A stretch of 64,000 bases of DNA from assembly GCF_041435095.1 (NCBI RefSeq), contig NZ_CP108025.1, forward strand, positions 1,860,001-1,924,000. The letters run 5' to 3'. The notes under the pieces were generated by a model. That model had not been told where the DNA came from, made no database searches, and saw nothing but the letters and a program-made list of their open reading frames with translations. This DNA is from Kitasatospora sp. NBC_00315. GTDB lineage: Bacteria > Actinomycetota > Actinomycetes > Streptomycetales > Streptomycetaceae. Below, in pieces: positions 51,749 to 60,716 of the stretch. Every line of letters begins with the position of its first letter. Positions within the stretch are counted from its first letter, which is position 1. Position numbers and translations under genes: made by a program.

Positions 51749-53149
51749 ATGCCGAGCAGCCACCCCCTCTCCGCCCCGCGGCCGCGACAGCCCCACGCCC
51801 GTCCGCCGGGCGCGGCACCCCGGCCCCGCAGCGGGCCCGTACGCCTGGCGGCCGCCCTGGCCACCGGGGTCCTGCTGCTCACCGGCTGCGCGTTCCAGCA
51901 CGGACCGGCCGCCGCGGTGGCCACCGAGGGCCCCACCGCGCGGCCGACGAACGCCGGGACGATCACCCTGACGGTCGGCGAGTTCGGCACCTTCGGCTAC
52001 CACGAGGCCGGGCTCTACGACGAGTACATGGCCGCCCACCCCGACATCAACATCCACGCCCAGGCCACCCAGGACGGCCAGACGTACTGGGACGCGCTGA
52101 GCCCCAAGCTGGCCTCGGGCACCGGGCTCGCCGACATCCAGGCCGTCGAGGTGGGCTACATCGCCCAGGCGACCAGCACCTACGCCGACGCCTTCACCGA
52201 CCTCGGCAAGGCCTCCGGGGTCGACCCGAAGGCCTGGCTCCCGTGGAAGTCCCAGCAGGCCACCACCACCGACGGGGCGCTGATCGGTCTGGGCACCGAT
52301 GTCGCGCCGATGGCGATCTGCTACCGCAAGGACCTCTTCAAGCAGGCCGGCCTGCCCACCGACCGCGACGCGGTGGCGGCCCTGTGGCAGGGCGACTGGA
52401 ACAAGTTCCTCGATGTCGGCCGGCAGTACCAGGCCGTCGCACCCGCCGGGACCGCCTTCACCGACTCCGTCGGCGGCCTGTTCAACGCCGTGCTCTCCAG
52501 CGAGCCGCAGCAGTACTCGGACGCCTCCGGCAAGCTCGACTACCAGGACAGCCCCGGGGTGAAGAAGGCCTGGGACATCGCGGTGAAGGCCGCGCAGGAC
52601 AAGCTGACCGCCGGGCTGACCCAGTTCCAGGGCGACTGGAACACCGGCTTCTTCCTCTCCAGGTTCGCCACCGTCGTCTGCCCGTCCTGGATGACCGGTG
52701 TCATCAGCAGCAACTCCGGCGACGCCGGCCAGGGCCAGTGGGACATCGCCCAGGCACCCGCCGCCGGCAACTGGGGCGGCGCCTTCCTCACCGTCCCGAA
52801 GGCGAGCGCGCACCCCAAGGAGGCCGCCGCACTCGCCGCCTGGCTCACCGCGCCCGCGCAGCAGGCCAAGGTCTTCGCCAAGGTCGGCAACCTGCCCTCG
52901 ACCGTCGCGGGGCTCAAGGAGCCGGCCGTCCAGGGGGGCAAGCTCGCCTACTTCGGCGACACCCCCGTCGGCCAGATCTACGCGGCGGCCGCGCAGTACA
53001 TCCGGCCCGCGCCGATCGGCAAGGACGACGGCACGGTGAAGACCGTCCTCACCGAGACCGCCCTCCCGTCGATCGAGAGGAGCGGCACCGACCCGAAGAC
53101 CGCCTGGAACAACGCGGTCAAGCTGATCAAGCAGAAGACGGACGGCTGA
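51749..53149 (+). CDS. Orphan CebE-like sugar-binding lipoprotein
   Basis: 466 aa. A long basic/Pro-rich n-region precedes LAAALATGVLLLTGCAFQHG, with lipobox LLTGC. The mature part aligns throughout with CebE at 47616 (VGEFGTFGYHEAGLYDEYMA, LASGTGLADIQAVEVGYIAQ, GLGTDVAPMAICYRKDLF). GAGAGG precedes ATG 51749. It has its own CebR box but no permease gene beside it, only terminators on both sides. It probably delivers ligand to CebFG, extending the range of bound cello- or xyloglucan oligosaccharides, or acts as a sensor. That role is inferred. Confidence 0.88.
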   Translation: MPSSHPLSAPRPRQPHARPPGAAPRPRSGPVRLAAALATGVLLLTGCAFQHGPAAAVATEGPTARPTNAGTITLTVGEFGTFGYHEAGLYDEYMAAHPDINIHAQATQDGQTYWDALSPKLASGTGLADIQAVEVGYIAQATSTYADAFTDLGKASGVDPKAWLPWKSQQATTTDGALIGLGTDVAPMAICYRKDLFKQAGLPTDRDAVAALWQGDWNKFLDVGRQYQAVAPAGTAFTDSVGGLFNAVLSSEPQQYSDASGKLDYQDSPGVKKAWDIAVKAAQDKLTAGLTQFQGDWNTGFFLSRFATVVCPSWMTGVISSNSGDAGQGQWDIAQAPAAGNWGGAFLTVPKASAHPKEAAALAAWLTAPAQQAKVFAKVGNLPSTVAGLKEPAVQGGKLAYFGDTPVGQIYAAAAQYIRPAPIGKDDGTVKTVLTETALPSIERSGTDPKTAWNNAVKLIKQKTDG

Positions 53150-53169
53150 GCCGGCGGCCCTCCCGGCGG

Positions 53170-53194
53170 GCGGCGGGCACCCCGCGCCCGCCGC
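53170..53194. terminator. Bidirectional terminator after the orphan binding protein
   Basis: GCGGCGGGC and GCCCGCCGC form a 9-bp perfect stem with a 7-nt loop, 21 nt after the stop and between convergent genes; further GC stems follow. Confidence 0.6.
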
Positions 53195-53252
53195 TAGCCG
53201 CCCGCCGCTCCCCCGGCGGGCGGGCGCCGTCCCGGCCCCGCCCGCCGCCCGC

Positions 53253-55910
53253 TCAGGCCGACAGCCGGCGCATCAGCCGCACGCCCTGGGCCGCGGTCAG
53301 GTGCGGCAGGTAGGCCTTGCCGATCGCCCGGGTGATGCTGGGCAGCGCGGCCGGATCGGGGTAGACCATGTACATCGGCCGGTACTCGGGCTGGAACTTG
53401 GCCTTGAAGGCGATCAGCGACCGGAAGCCGTAGACCGGCTCCAGCACCTTGCCCATCCAGTCCAGCATCCGCTGCAGCGCGGTCGGCGGCTCCCCGTGGC
53501 CGGAGCGGGCCAGCGGAGCGCCCGACAGGGAGAGGAAGCGGGCGCCCTCCTCCTTGAAGCCCAGCGCGGCGGAGGCGATCAGGAACTCCATCACGCCCCG
53601 GAAGCCGTCCGAGGCGCGGCGCATGAAGTCCAGGGTCCAGCCGACCGGCCGGCCGTCCTCGTAGACCGGCATCCAGCTGGTGACCCCGTGCACCCGGCGC
53701 TGCGCGTCGACGGCGAGCAGGACCCGGACGGCCGGGTCCTCCAGCTCCTCCAGCCCACCGAGGGTGAAGCCCATCTCCGGCAGGCCCTTCTCCGAGACCC
53801 ATTCCTCGGAGATCGAGCGGATCTGGTCCCGCAGGTCGGCCGGGGCGTCCCGGTAGGTCCACCACTCGGCGGCGATGCCCTGCTTCCCGGCCTTGTTCAG
53901 CGAGGTCCTGACGTCCTGCCACTTCTTGCCGGTGAAGGCCAGCTCGGGCAGCGACACCACGGTGTCCTCGGCGACCTGCAGCGAACGCCAGCCGAGTTCG
54001 GCCCCGGCCGCGCGGATCTCCGGGGTGACGCTGTAGAAGCACGGCGTCCAGCCCCGGGAGTCGCAGTGCCGGGCGAAGCCGGCCACCGCCCGCCGCCGCG
54101 CCGCCGGTTCGCCGAAGGGGTCCCCGGTGGTGAGCGCGACGGTGGACAGTACCCGGTACGGGACCGCCGCCAGGCCCTCCTCGTCGAACCAGTAGTGGTT
54201 GCCCTCCCAGGTGCTGAGGAAGGAGAGCGTGCCACCGCCGTGCGCGGTGAGCAGGGCCCGGGCCCGGGCCGCGTCCTCGGCGCCCACGTGCAGCACGGGC
54301 CTGCGCAGGGCCACCAGGAGCGCGGCCAGCAGGACGCTCCAGAACACCAGGCCGCAGTAGGTCACCAGGGCCCGCGCGACGCCGCCGACCGTGACCGGGT
54401 AGTCCGCGAGCAACTCGCCGTAGGCGGGCGGGAGGTACTCCGAGGGCAGCTCCGCCACCAGCCGCCAGGCGGTCGCCCCCGGCTCGTACCGGCCCCGGGC
54501 CAGGACGCCCGCACCGACGTACACGGCCGAGGTGAGCAGCAGCGCCGCGCCGACGACCGCGCCGAGCCGGCGCACCACCCGCCGGGCCATCCGCTGCTGG
54601 AAGCGGTGCCTGGTCCGCAGGAGCAGCGCGGTGGTCAGCACCGGCAGCAGCAGGGCCTCGACCAGGAACTCGACCACGGAGCGGGTGCCCGCCGGCTGCT
54701 CCAGGGCGGAGAGGTCGTCGGCGAGCAGCCGCAGGAGCAGGAACGCCCAGATCAGCTCGGTGACGACGGTGATCCGCCACGCCGCCCGCAGGCCGCGCCG
54801 CAGGCCCTCGGCGAGCACCAGCAGCAGGGCGGGCACGGCGGCGGCCATCAGCCGGCCCGGAGAGTGGAAGAAGTCCTGGACGGCGTGCACCCGGGCGCAC
54901 TCCCGCACCGAGGAGGCGCAGAGGTCGGCGACCTCCGCGGAGGAGTAGGCGCGCGAAAGGTACAGGTCGGAGAGACTGTTGAAGGGGCCGATGGCGTCGT
55001 CGTAGAGCGAGGCGACCAGCGGCCCGACCGCCGCGGCGAGCAGGCACAGGGCCACCAGCACCCTGGTCTCGCCGTGCGAGGAGCCGTACCGCAGGCGCGG
55101 CTCGTGGCGGTGCAGCACCGCGCCGAGGGCCAGGCCGGTCAGCGCGCCGGCGAGTTCCTGGACCCCCCACAGGTGCCCGATGTAGAGCGTGGAGACCAGG
55201 GGGACGAGCACCACCAGCAGGTGCAGCCGGCGGCGCCAGAGCACGGTCAGGCGCCGCCCGAGCAAGGCCGCGAGCACGAACAGGCCGGCGCCGGGGCCGG
55301 CCACCACCTGGTCCCTGATGTCGAAGGTCCACCCTTCGCCCAGGGCGATGCCCAGGCGCACCAGCCCGGTGCCGAGCAGCGTGGCGAGGATCTGCCCGGC
55401 GAGCAGCACGAGGACGCTGCGGCGGCGCCCGAGGCGGCGTTCGGCGACCGGTCCGACCAGGAGCAGCAGCGCGCTGGTGGCGAGGTAGGCCCCGATGCCG
55501 GAGCACCACAGCAGTGAGGTGAGCGGCGTCCACCAGCGGCCGGCGTCCAGCGTCGGCAGGCCGATGCCGATCCGGTCGGCGAGCGCGCCCGGCGGGCCGG
55601 TGCGCAGGCTGCCGGTGGCCGCGCCGACGATCCACAGCGCGGCGAGCAGGGTGAGGGTGAGCGGCGCGGTCCGCAGTCGGCGGGCGTGCCGCGCCCAGCG
55701 GGCGTCGGCCCGCTCGGGCGCCGCCGCGAGCGGAAGCCCGGCGGGCGGGCCTTCACCGGGCGGGGCTTCACCGGGCGGGACGGCGCCGGGCGGGGCGTCG
55801 TCGGGGTGGACCCGGACCGCGCCGGGCGGGGCGTCGTCGGGGTGGACGGGCCCCGGGTGGCGGGCGCCGGCCGGGCGGGTGCCGGCGCCGGTGGTCGTCG
55901 GCGCGCTCAT
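53253..55910 (-). CDS. MprF/LysX-like aminoacyl-phosphatidylglycerol synthase with rhomboid-like region
   Basis: 885 aa. Residues 1-70 are Pro/Gly-rich with a 12-residue repeat (HPDDAPPGAV). About 12 membrane segments follow (80-520); the first six resemble a rhomboid fold but lack a clear GxSG serine. The C-terminal 340 residues are DUF2156, the tRNA-dependent transferase domain of MprF: FLSTWEGNHYWFDEEGLAAV, GDPFGEPAARRRAV and FKAKFQPEYRPMYMVYP. It should transfer an amino acid to membrane phosphatidylglycerol and alter surface charge. Lysine or alanine cannot be chosen by eye. It overlaps the upstream esterase gene by 4 nt. Confidence 0.85.
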   Translation of the reverse strand: MSAPTTTGAGTRPAGARHPGPVHPDDAPPGAVRVHPDDAPPGAVPPGEAPPGEGPPAGLPLAAAPERADARWARHARRLRTAPLTLTLLAALWIVGAATGSLRTGPPGALADRIGIGLPTLDAGRWWTPLTSLLWCSGIGAYLATSALLLLVGPVAERRLGRRRSVLVLLAGQILATLLGTGLVRLGIALGEGWTFDIRDQVVAGPGAGLFVLAALLGRRLTVLWRRRLHLLVVLVPLVSTLYIGHLWGVQELAGALTGLALGAVLHRHEPRLRYGSSHGETRVLVALCLLAAAVGPLVASLYDDAIGPFNSLSDLYLSRAYSSAEVADLCASSVRECARVHAVQDFFHSPGRLMAAAVPALLLVLAEGLRRGLRAAWRITVVTELIWAFLLLRLLADDLSALEQPAGTRSVVEFLVEALLLPVLTTALLLRTRHRFQQRMARRVVRRLGAVVGAALLLTSAVYVGAGVLARGRYEPGATAWRLVAELPSEYLPPAYGELLADYPVTVGGVARALVTYCGLVFWSVLLAALLVALRRPVLHVGAEDAARARALLTAHGGGTLSFLSTWEGNHYWFDEEGLAAVPYRVLSTVALTTGDPFGEPAARRRAVAGFARHCDSRGWTPCFYSVTPEIRAAGAELGWRSLQVAEDTVVSLPELAFTGKKWQDVRTSLNKAGKQGIAAEWWTYRDAPADLRDQIRSISEEWVSEKGLPEMGFTLGGLEELEDPAVRVLLAVDAQRRVHGVTSWMPVYEDGRPVGWTLDFMRRASDGFRGVMEFLIASAALGFKEEGARFLSLSGAPLARSGHGEPPTALQRMLDWMGKVLEPVYGFRSLIAFKAKFQPEYRPMYMVYPDPAALPSITRAIGKAYLPHLTAAQGVRLMRRLSA
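55783..55847. repeat. 29-bp exact direct repeat in the MprF-like N-terminus
   Basis: The 29 bases 55783-55811 recur exactly at 55819-55847 (36-bp period, 12 codons), encoding HPDDAPPGAV twice. Slippage-prone low-complexity region. Confidence 0.85.
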
Positions 55911-57232
55911 CCGAGCAGTCCGGTCCGCCTGGCGAGCCAGGGCAGGTTGTCACCGATACCGGCCCGGAACACGGTCCAGTCGTGCCAGCCGGACTTGACC
56001 TGCAGTTCCACCGCGGCACCGGCCCGGACGGCGGCCGCGTGCATCCTCTCCTGCTGCGGCCGGAACTCGCCGTCCCGGTCGCCGACCACGAAGATCCCGG
56101 CGGTGTCGGGGAAGTTCTTCCTGGCCATCACATGGGCCGGGTCCACGGCGTCGAAGGCGCTCTCGTCGCCGCCGAATGCCTCCCTGACGCTCTTTCCGTG
56201 ACTGCCGAGGGTGGGCTCCTGCTGGCCCGAGATGTCGATGAAGGAGCCGTAGACGTCGGGAGCGTTGAGGGCCAGCTGGAGCGAGCAGGTGCCGCCGAAG
56301 GAGAGGCCGGCCACGGCCCAGGCCTGACGGCCGGTGGCGGTCTGGAGGGTGGCGTGGACCCAGGCGGGCACGTCCTGGGCGAGGTAGGTCTGCGCCTTCG
56401 CGAGCCGGGAGTCCATGCAGAGCTGGTTCACCCAGGGGGATCCGGTCGGGTCGGCGACGACCACGATCGGAGCCAGGCCCCGGTGCCCGGCGGCGAAGCC
56501 GTCCATCATCTCCTGCAGGGCGCCGGAGTGCACCCAGTCCTCCGGCGCGCCGGGCTGCCCGGGCAGCAGGACGAGAACCGGGAGCAGCGGGCGGGGGTTC
56601 GTCCGGTAGGCGGGCGGCAGGTAGACGTAGCCGGTGCGGGTCCGGAAGCCGGAGTGCCGCCCGGGTATCGAGACGGCCGAGAGGGTGCCCTTGGCCGGCA
56701 TGTCGGCGGGCGGGCGCCAGACGTCGGCGAGCGGCCTGCCGGGCGGCGCGGCGAGCGTGCCGCCGGCCGGGGCGGCGACCAGTGCGCCGGGGCCGCCGAG
56801 CCACGGGGCCAGCAGCACTCGGGGCGTCGGGTACTGGTCGAACAGCCGGTTGACCTGGGAGGAGGCCATCAGCACGACCAGGCAGGCGGCGAGGGCCGCG
56901 AGCAGCCGGCCGCGCACGGCCGAGCCGGGCATCCGGAACCCGGCGAGGCACAGGCCGAGGACGGCCACGCCGATCCAGGCCGTCACCCGGCCGGGCAGCC
57001 CCTCGGGGAAGGGCTGCCACCAGTCGTCCACGGCGATGTCCAGCAGCAGGGTCAGCCCGGTGGCCAGCAGCACCGCCGCGGGCAGCCGCCGCAGCGCCCA
57101 CCGGCGGCCGCGCGGGAGGCCGAGCAGGAGCAACGCGCCCGCGCCCGCCACGAGTACGGCGTACGGGACGGGCCCGTGCGTGAGTGGCCAGTCCAGCGGG
57201 TGGTGCCGGCCGGCGGCGAGCGCCCTGCTCAT
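55907..57232 (-). CDS. Membrane-anchored esterase, antigen 85/esterase D-like
   Basis: 441 aa from ATG 57232 after AAGGAG. Four membrane segments (about 20-125) anchor an extracytoplasmic alpha/beta hydrolase (about 170-435). Visible motifs are YVYLPPAYRTNPRPLLPVLV, nucleophile elbow VAGLSFGGTCS, acid VVGDRDGEFRPQQ and terminal histidine in SGWHDWTVF. It is the first gene of an ATGA-overlapped pair with the MprF-like synthase. Aminoacyl-lipid synthases are paired with hydrolases that remove the amino acid in some Gram-positives, a plausible role here. A mycolyl-transferase-like role is less likely in this organism. Confidence 0.82.
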   Translation of the reverse strand: MSRALAAGRHHPLDWPLTHGPVPYAVLVAGAGALLLLGLPRGRRWALRRLPAAVLLATGLTLLLDIAVDDWWQPFPEGLPGRVTAWIGVAVLGLCLAGFRMPGSAVRGRLLAALAACLVVLMASSQVNRLFDQYPTPRVLLAPWLGGPGALVAAPAGGTLAAPPGRPLADVWRPPADMPAKGTLSAVSIPGRHSGFRTRTGYVYLPPAYRTNPRPLLPVLVLLPGQPGAPEDWVHSGALQEMMDGFAAGHRGLAPIVVVADPTGSPWVNQLCMDSRLAKAQTYLAQDVPAWVHATLQTATGRQAWAVAGLSFGGTCSLQLALNAPDVYGSFIDISGQQEPTLGSHGKSVREAFGGDESAFDAVDPAHVMARKNFPDTAGIFVVGDRDGEFRPQQERMHAAAVRAGAAVELQVKSGWHDWTVFRAGIGDNLPWLARRTGLLG

Positions 57233-57322
57233 CCTGCTCCTTGCCTCGCGGTGCGGGACGCACCGCTGTCGCGGCCGCGACGGTGTGCCGTCGCGGCCGT
57301 TTCTCCACGCCGCGACCGCAGG

Positions 57323-57370
57323 CGGCGGCGAGGGCTCCCGGCCGACCGGCCGGGAGCCCTCGCCGCCGCT
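57323..57370. terminator. Terminator of the mutA-mutB-meaB operon
   Basis: A 22-bp perfect inverted repeat (arms 57323-57344, 57349-57370) with a 4-nt loop lies 118 nt past the meaB stop. One of the strongest hairpins in the window. Confidence 0.8.
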
Positions 57371-57487
57371 TCCCGTCGTGGATCTCCCGTGCCGGAGCAC
57401 GACACCCCCTGTGGCGTCGCCCCCGCAGATGGTGGACGCCCGCCGACGCGGCGCGGTTCCCCTCCCCCGGGGTTGGTCGCGCCGGGC

Positions 57488-58486
57488 TCAGGCCGGGTCG
57501 GCCGGGCGGCCGAAGCCGGCGAGGATCCGTTCGGCGGCGAGTGTCGCCGTCAGCCGGCCCTCGCGGACCTGCTGTTCCAGCTCCGGGGTGATCCGGCGCA
57601 CCTCGGGGTGCTCCCGGAGCCGGGCGAGCAGCTGGTCGTGGACCATCGCCCAGGTCCAGTCGACCTGCTGCTCACGGCGCCTGGCCTCCAGCGCACCGGT
57701 CGCGCCGAGGATCTCGCGGTGCTGCAGAAGCCGCTCCCAGAGCACGTCCAGGCCGGCGCCGTCGCGCCCGCTGCAGGTCAGCACCGGCGGTGCCCAGGCC
57801 GCGTCGGGCGCCTGGAGCAGCCGCAGCGCGCCGGCCAACTCCCTTGCCGCGGAGCGCGCGTCGAGCTCGTGCGGACCGTCCGCCTTGTTGACCGCGACGA
57901 TGTCGGCGAGCTCCAGGACGCCCTTCTTGATGCCCTGCAGCTGATCCCCGGTACGGGCCAGGGTGAGCAGCAGGAAGGTGTCCACCATGCCCGCGACGGC
58001 GGTCTCCGACTGGCCGACGCCGACGGTCTCCACCAGGACCACGTCGTAGCCGGCGGCCTCCATCACGATCATGCTCTCGCGGGTGGCGCGGGCCACCCCG
58101 CCGAGGGTGCCCGAGGTCGGCGAGGGGCGGACGAAGGCGTTCGGGTCGACGGCCAGCTTCTCCATCCGGGTCTTGTCGCCCAGGATGGAGCCGCCGGTCC
58201 GGCTGGAGGAGGGGTCGACGGCGAGCACCGCGACCCGGTGCCCGGCCCCGGTGAGCATGGTGCCCAGGGCCTCGATGAAGGTGGACTTGCCGACGCCGGG
58301 GACCCCGGTGATGCCGACCCGGACGGCGTTGCCGGAGTGCGGCAGCAGCTGCACCAGCAGTTGCTGGGCGAGCGCCCGGTGGTCGGGTCGGGTGGACTCC
58401 ACCAGGGTGATGGCCCGTGCGATGTACGCGCGGGAGCCGTCCCGGACGCCCTGGAGGTACTGCTGCAGATCGATCACCCTGGCCAT
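57488..58486 (-). CDS. meaB: Methylmalonyl-CoA mutase-associated G3E GTPase
   Basis: 332 aa. G3E-family GTPase that protects and reactivates methylmalonyl-CoA mutase. Motifs: Walker A GVPGVGKST, VAVDPSSSRTGGSILGDKTRM, switch ETVGVGQSE, NKAD base specificity. Residues 1-40 are the helical N-terminus typical of MeaB. It follows mutB by 13 nt. No good Shine-Dalgarno is seen before ATG 58486, so translation may depend on coupling to mutB. Confidence 0.95.
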   Translation of the reverse strand: MARVIDLQQYLQGVRDGSRAYIARAITLVESTRPDHRALAQQLLVQLLPHSGNAVRVGITGVPGVGKSTFIEALGTMLTGAGHRVAVLAVDPSSSRTGGSILGDKTRMEKLAVDPNAFVRPSPTSGTLGGVARATRESMIVMEAAGYDVVLVETVGVGQSETAVAGMVDTFLLLTLARTGDQLQGIKKGVLELADIVAVNKADGPHELDARSAARELAGALRLLQAPDAAWAPPVLTCSGRDGAGLDVLWERLLQHREILGATGALEARRREQQVDWTWAMVHDQLLARLREHPEVRRITPELEQQVREGRLTATLAAERILAGFGRPADPA

Positions 58487-58499
58487 CGTCGTCAGTGGC

Positions 58500-60716
58500 T
58501 CACAGCTCGTGGCCGAGGTCGGCGGCGAGGGTTCTGAGCAGGTCGTGGGCGGCGTCGGGGATGACGGTGCCGGGTGGGAAGACGGCGGCGGCGCCGGCCG
58601 CGTAGAGGGCGTCGAAGTCCTGTGGGGGGATGACGCCGCCGACGACGATGGTGATGTCGGCGCGGCCGGCGTCGGCGAGTGCGGTGCGCAGGGCGGGGAC
58701 GAGGGTGAGGTGGCCGGCGGCGAGGGAGGAGACGCCGACGATGTGGACGTCGGCTTCGACGGCCTGGCGGGCGACTTCGTCGGGGGTCTGGAAGAGCGGG
58801 CCGACGTCGACGACGAAGCCGAGGTCGGCGAAGGCGGTGGCGATGACCTTCTGGCCGCGGTCGTGGCCGTCCTGGCCCATCTTGGCGACCAGGATGCGCG
58901 GGCGGCGGCCCTCGGCCTCCTCGAACGCTTCGACGAGTTCGCGGGTGCGCTGCACGGCGGTGGAGGGTCCTGCCTCGTCGCGGTACACACCGGAGATGGT
59001 ACGGATCTGGCCGGAGTGGCGCCCGTAGACGGCCTCCAGGGCGTCGGAGATCTCCCCGACGGTGGCCTTGGCGCGGGCCGCGTCGACGGCCAGTGCCAGC
59101 AGGTTGCCCTCCAGGGTGGTGCCGGGCAGGGGGCCGGCCTCGGCGGAGGCGGTGAGCGCGCGCAGCGCGTCCTGGCAGGCCTGCTCGTCGCGTTCGGCGC
59201 GCAGCCGGCGCAGCTTGTCGATCTGCTGGGTGCGTACGGAGGAGTTGTCGACCTTGAGGACGTCGATGTGTTCGTCGGTGGCGACGCGGTACTTGTTGAC
59301 GCCGATGACGGGTTGGCGGCCGGAGTCGATGCGGGCCTGGGTGCGGGCGGCGGCTTCTTCGACGCGCAGTTTGGGGATGCCCGCGTCGATGGCCTTGGCC
59401 ATGCCGCCGGCCGCTTCGACCTCCTGGATGTGCTGCCAGGCGCGGCGGGCGAGGTCGTCGGTGAGCTTTTCGACGTAGGCGCTGCCGCCCCAGGGGTCGA
59501 TGACGCGGCAGGTGCCGGATTCCTGTTGGAGGAGGAGTTGGGTGTTGCGGGCGATGCGGGCGGAGAAGTCGGTGGGCAGGGCGAGTGCCTCGTCGAGGGC
59601 GTTGGTGTGCAGGGACTGGGTGTGGCCCTGGGTGGCGGCCATCGCCTCCACGCAGGTGCGCGTCACGTTGTTGAAGACGTCCTGGGCGGTCAGCGACCAG
59701 CCGGAGGTCTGCGAGTGGGTGCGCAGCGACAGTGACTTGGGGTTCTTCGGTTCGAACTGCGCGACGAGTTTGGCCCAGAGCAGGCGGGCCGCGCGGAGCT
59801 TGGCGATCTCCATGAAGAAGTTCATGCCGATGGCCCAGAAGAACGACAGTCGGGGTGCGAAGGCGTCGACGTCCATGCCGGCCTCCAGGCCGGCGCGCAG
59901 GTACTCCACGCCGTCGGCGAGGGTGTACGCCAGTTCCAGGTCGGCCGTGGCGCCGGCCTCCTGGATGTGGTAGCCGGAGATGGAGATGGAGTTGTAGCGC
60001 GGCATCTTCTGCGAGGTGTACGCGAAGATGTCGGAGATGATCCGCATGGACGGCTGCGGCGGGTAGATGTAGGTGTTGCGGACCATGAACTCCTTGAGGA
60101 TGTCGTTCTGGATGGTCCCCGCGAGCTGCTCGGGCGCGACCCCCTGCTCCTCGGCGGCGACGATGTACAGCGCCAGGACGGGCAGGACGGCGCCGTTCAT
60201 GGTCATCGACACCGACATCTTGTCCAGCGGGATGCCGTCGAAGAGCTGGCGCATGTCGTAGATCGAGTCGATGGCGACGCCCGCCATGCCGACGTCGCCG
60301 GTCACCCGGGGGTGGTCGCTGTCGTAGCCGCGGTGGGTCGGCAGGTCGAAGGCGACCGACAGGCCCTTCTGGCCGGCCGCCAGGTTGCGGCGGTAGAACG
60401 CGTTGGACTCCTCCGCGGTGGAGAACCCGGCGTACTGACGCACCGTCCACGGCTGGTTGACGTACATCGTCGGGTACGGCCCCCGCAGGAACGGCGCGAC
60501 ACCCGGGTAGGTGCCCAGGAAGTCCAGGCCGGCCAGGTCCTCACCGGTGTACAGCGGCTTGACGCCGATGCCCTCGGGAGTGTCCCAGACCAGCTCCTCG
60601 ACGTCCTTGCCCGTCGCCTGCCGCCAGGCCTGGCGCCACTGCCCGCCGGTGACGCCCGGGGCGCCCGGGGCGCCGGCCTCGTCCTCCAGGCCGATCTCAC
60701 TGAAGTCGGGGATCAC
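58500..60716 (-). CDS. mutB: Methylmalonyl-CoA mutase large (catalytic) subunit
   Basis: 738 aa. Interconverts succinyl-CoA and (R)-methylmalonyl-CoA using adenosylcobalamin, feeding propionate metabolism and polyketide extender supply. The N-terminal CoA-binding barrel has [20 protein letters not shown]; the C-terminal B12 domain has the cobalt-ligating histidine H618 in [12 protein letters not shown] and [10 protein letters not shown]. It overlaps mutA by 4 nt (ATGA) and is followed by meaB. Third-position GC is slightly lower in the B12-binding half (many gcg/gtg codons on that stretch), but the frame is intact. Confidence 0.97.
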   Translation of the reverse strand: MIPDFSEIGLEDEAGAPGAPGVTGGQWRQAWRQATGKDVEELVWDTPEGIGVKPLYTGEDLAGLDFLGTYPGVAPFLRGPYPTMYVNQPWTVRQYAGFSTAEESNAFYRRNLAAGQKGLSVAFDLPTHRGYDSDHPRVTGDVGMAGVAIDSIYDMRQLFDGIPLDKMSVSMTMNGAVLPVLALYIVAAEEQGVAPEQLAGTIQNDILKEFMVRNTYIYPPQPSMRIISDIFAYTSQKMPRYNSISISGYHIQEAGATADLELAYTLADGVEYLRAGLEAGMDVDAFAPRLSFFWAIGMNFFMEIAKLRAARLLWAKLVAQFEPKNPKSLSLRTHSQTSGWSLTAQDVFNNVTRTCVEAMAATQGHTQSLHTNALDEALALPTDFSARIARNTQLLLQQESGTCRVIDPWGGSAYVEKLTDDLARRAWQHIQEVEAAGGMAKAIDAGIPKLRVEEAAARTQARIDSGRQPVIGVNKYRVATDEHIDVLKVDNSSVRTQQIDKLRRLRAERDEQACQDALRALTASAEAGPLPGTTLEGNLLALAVDAARAKATVGEISDALEAVYGRHSGQIRTISGVYRDEAGPSTAVQRTRELVEAFEEAEGRRPRILVAKMGQDGHDRGQKVIATAFADLGFVVDVGPLFQTPDEVARQAVEADVHIVGVSSLAAGHLTLVPALRTALADAGRADITIVVGGVIPPQDFDALYAAGAAAVFPPGTVIPDAAHDLLRTLAADLGHEL

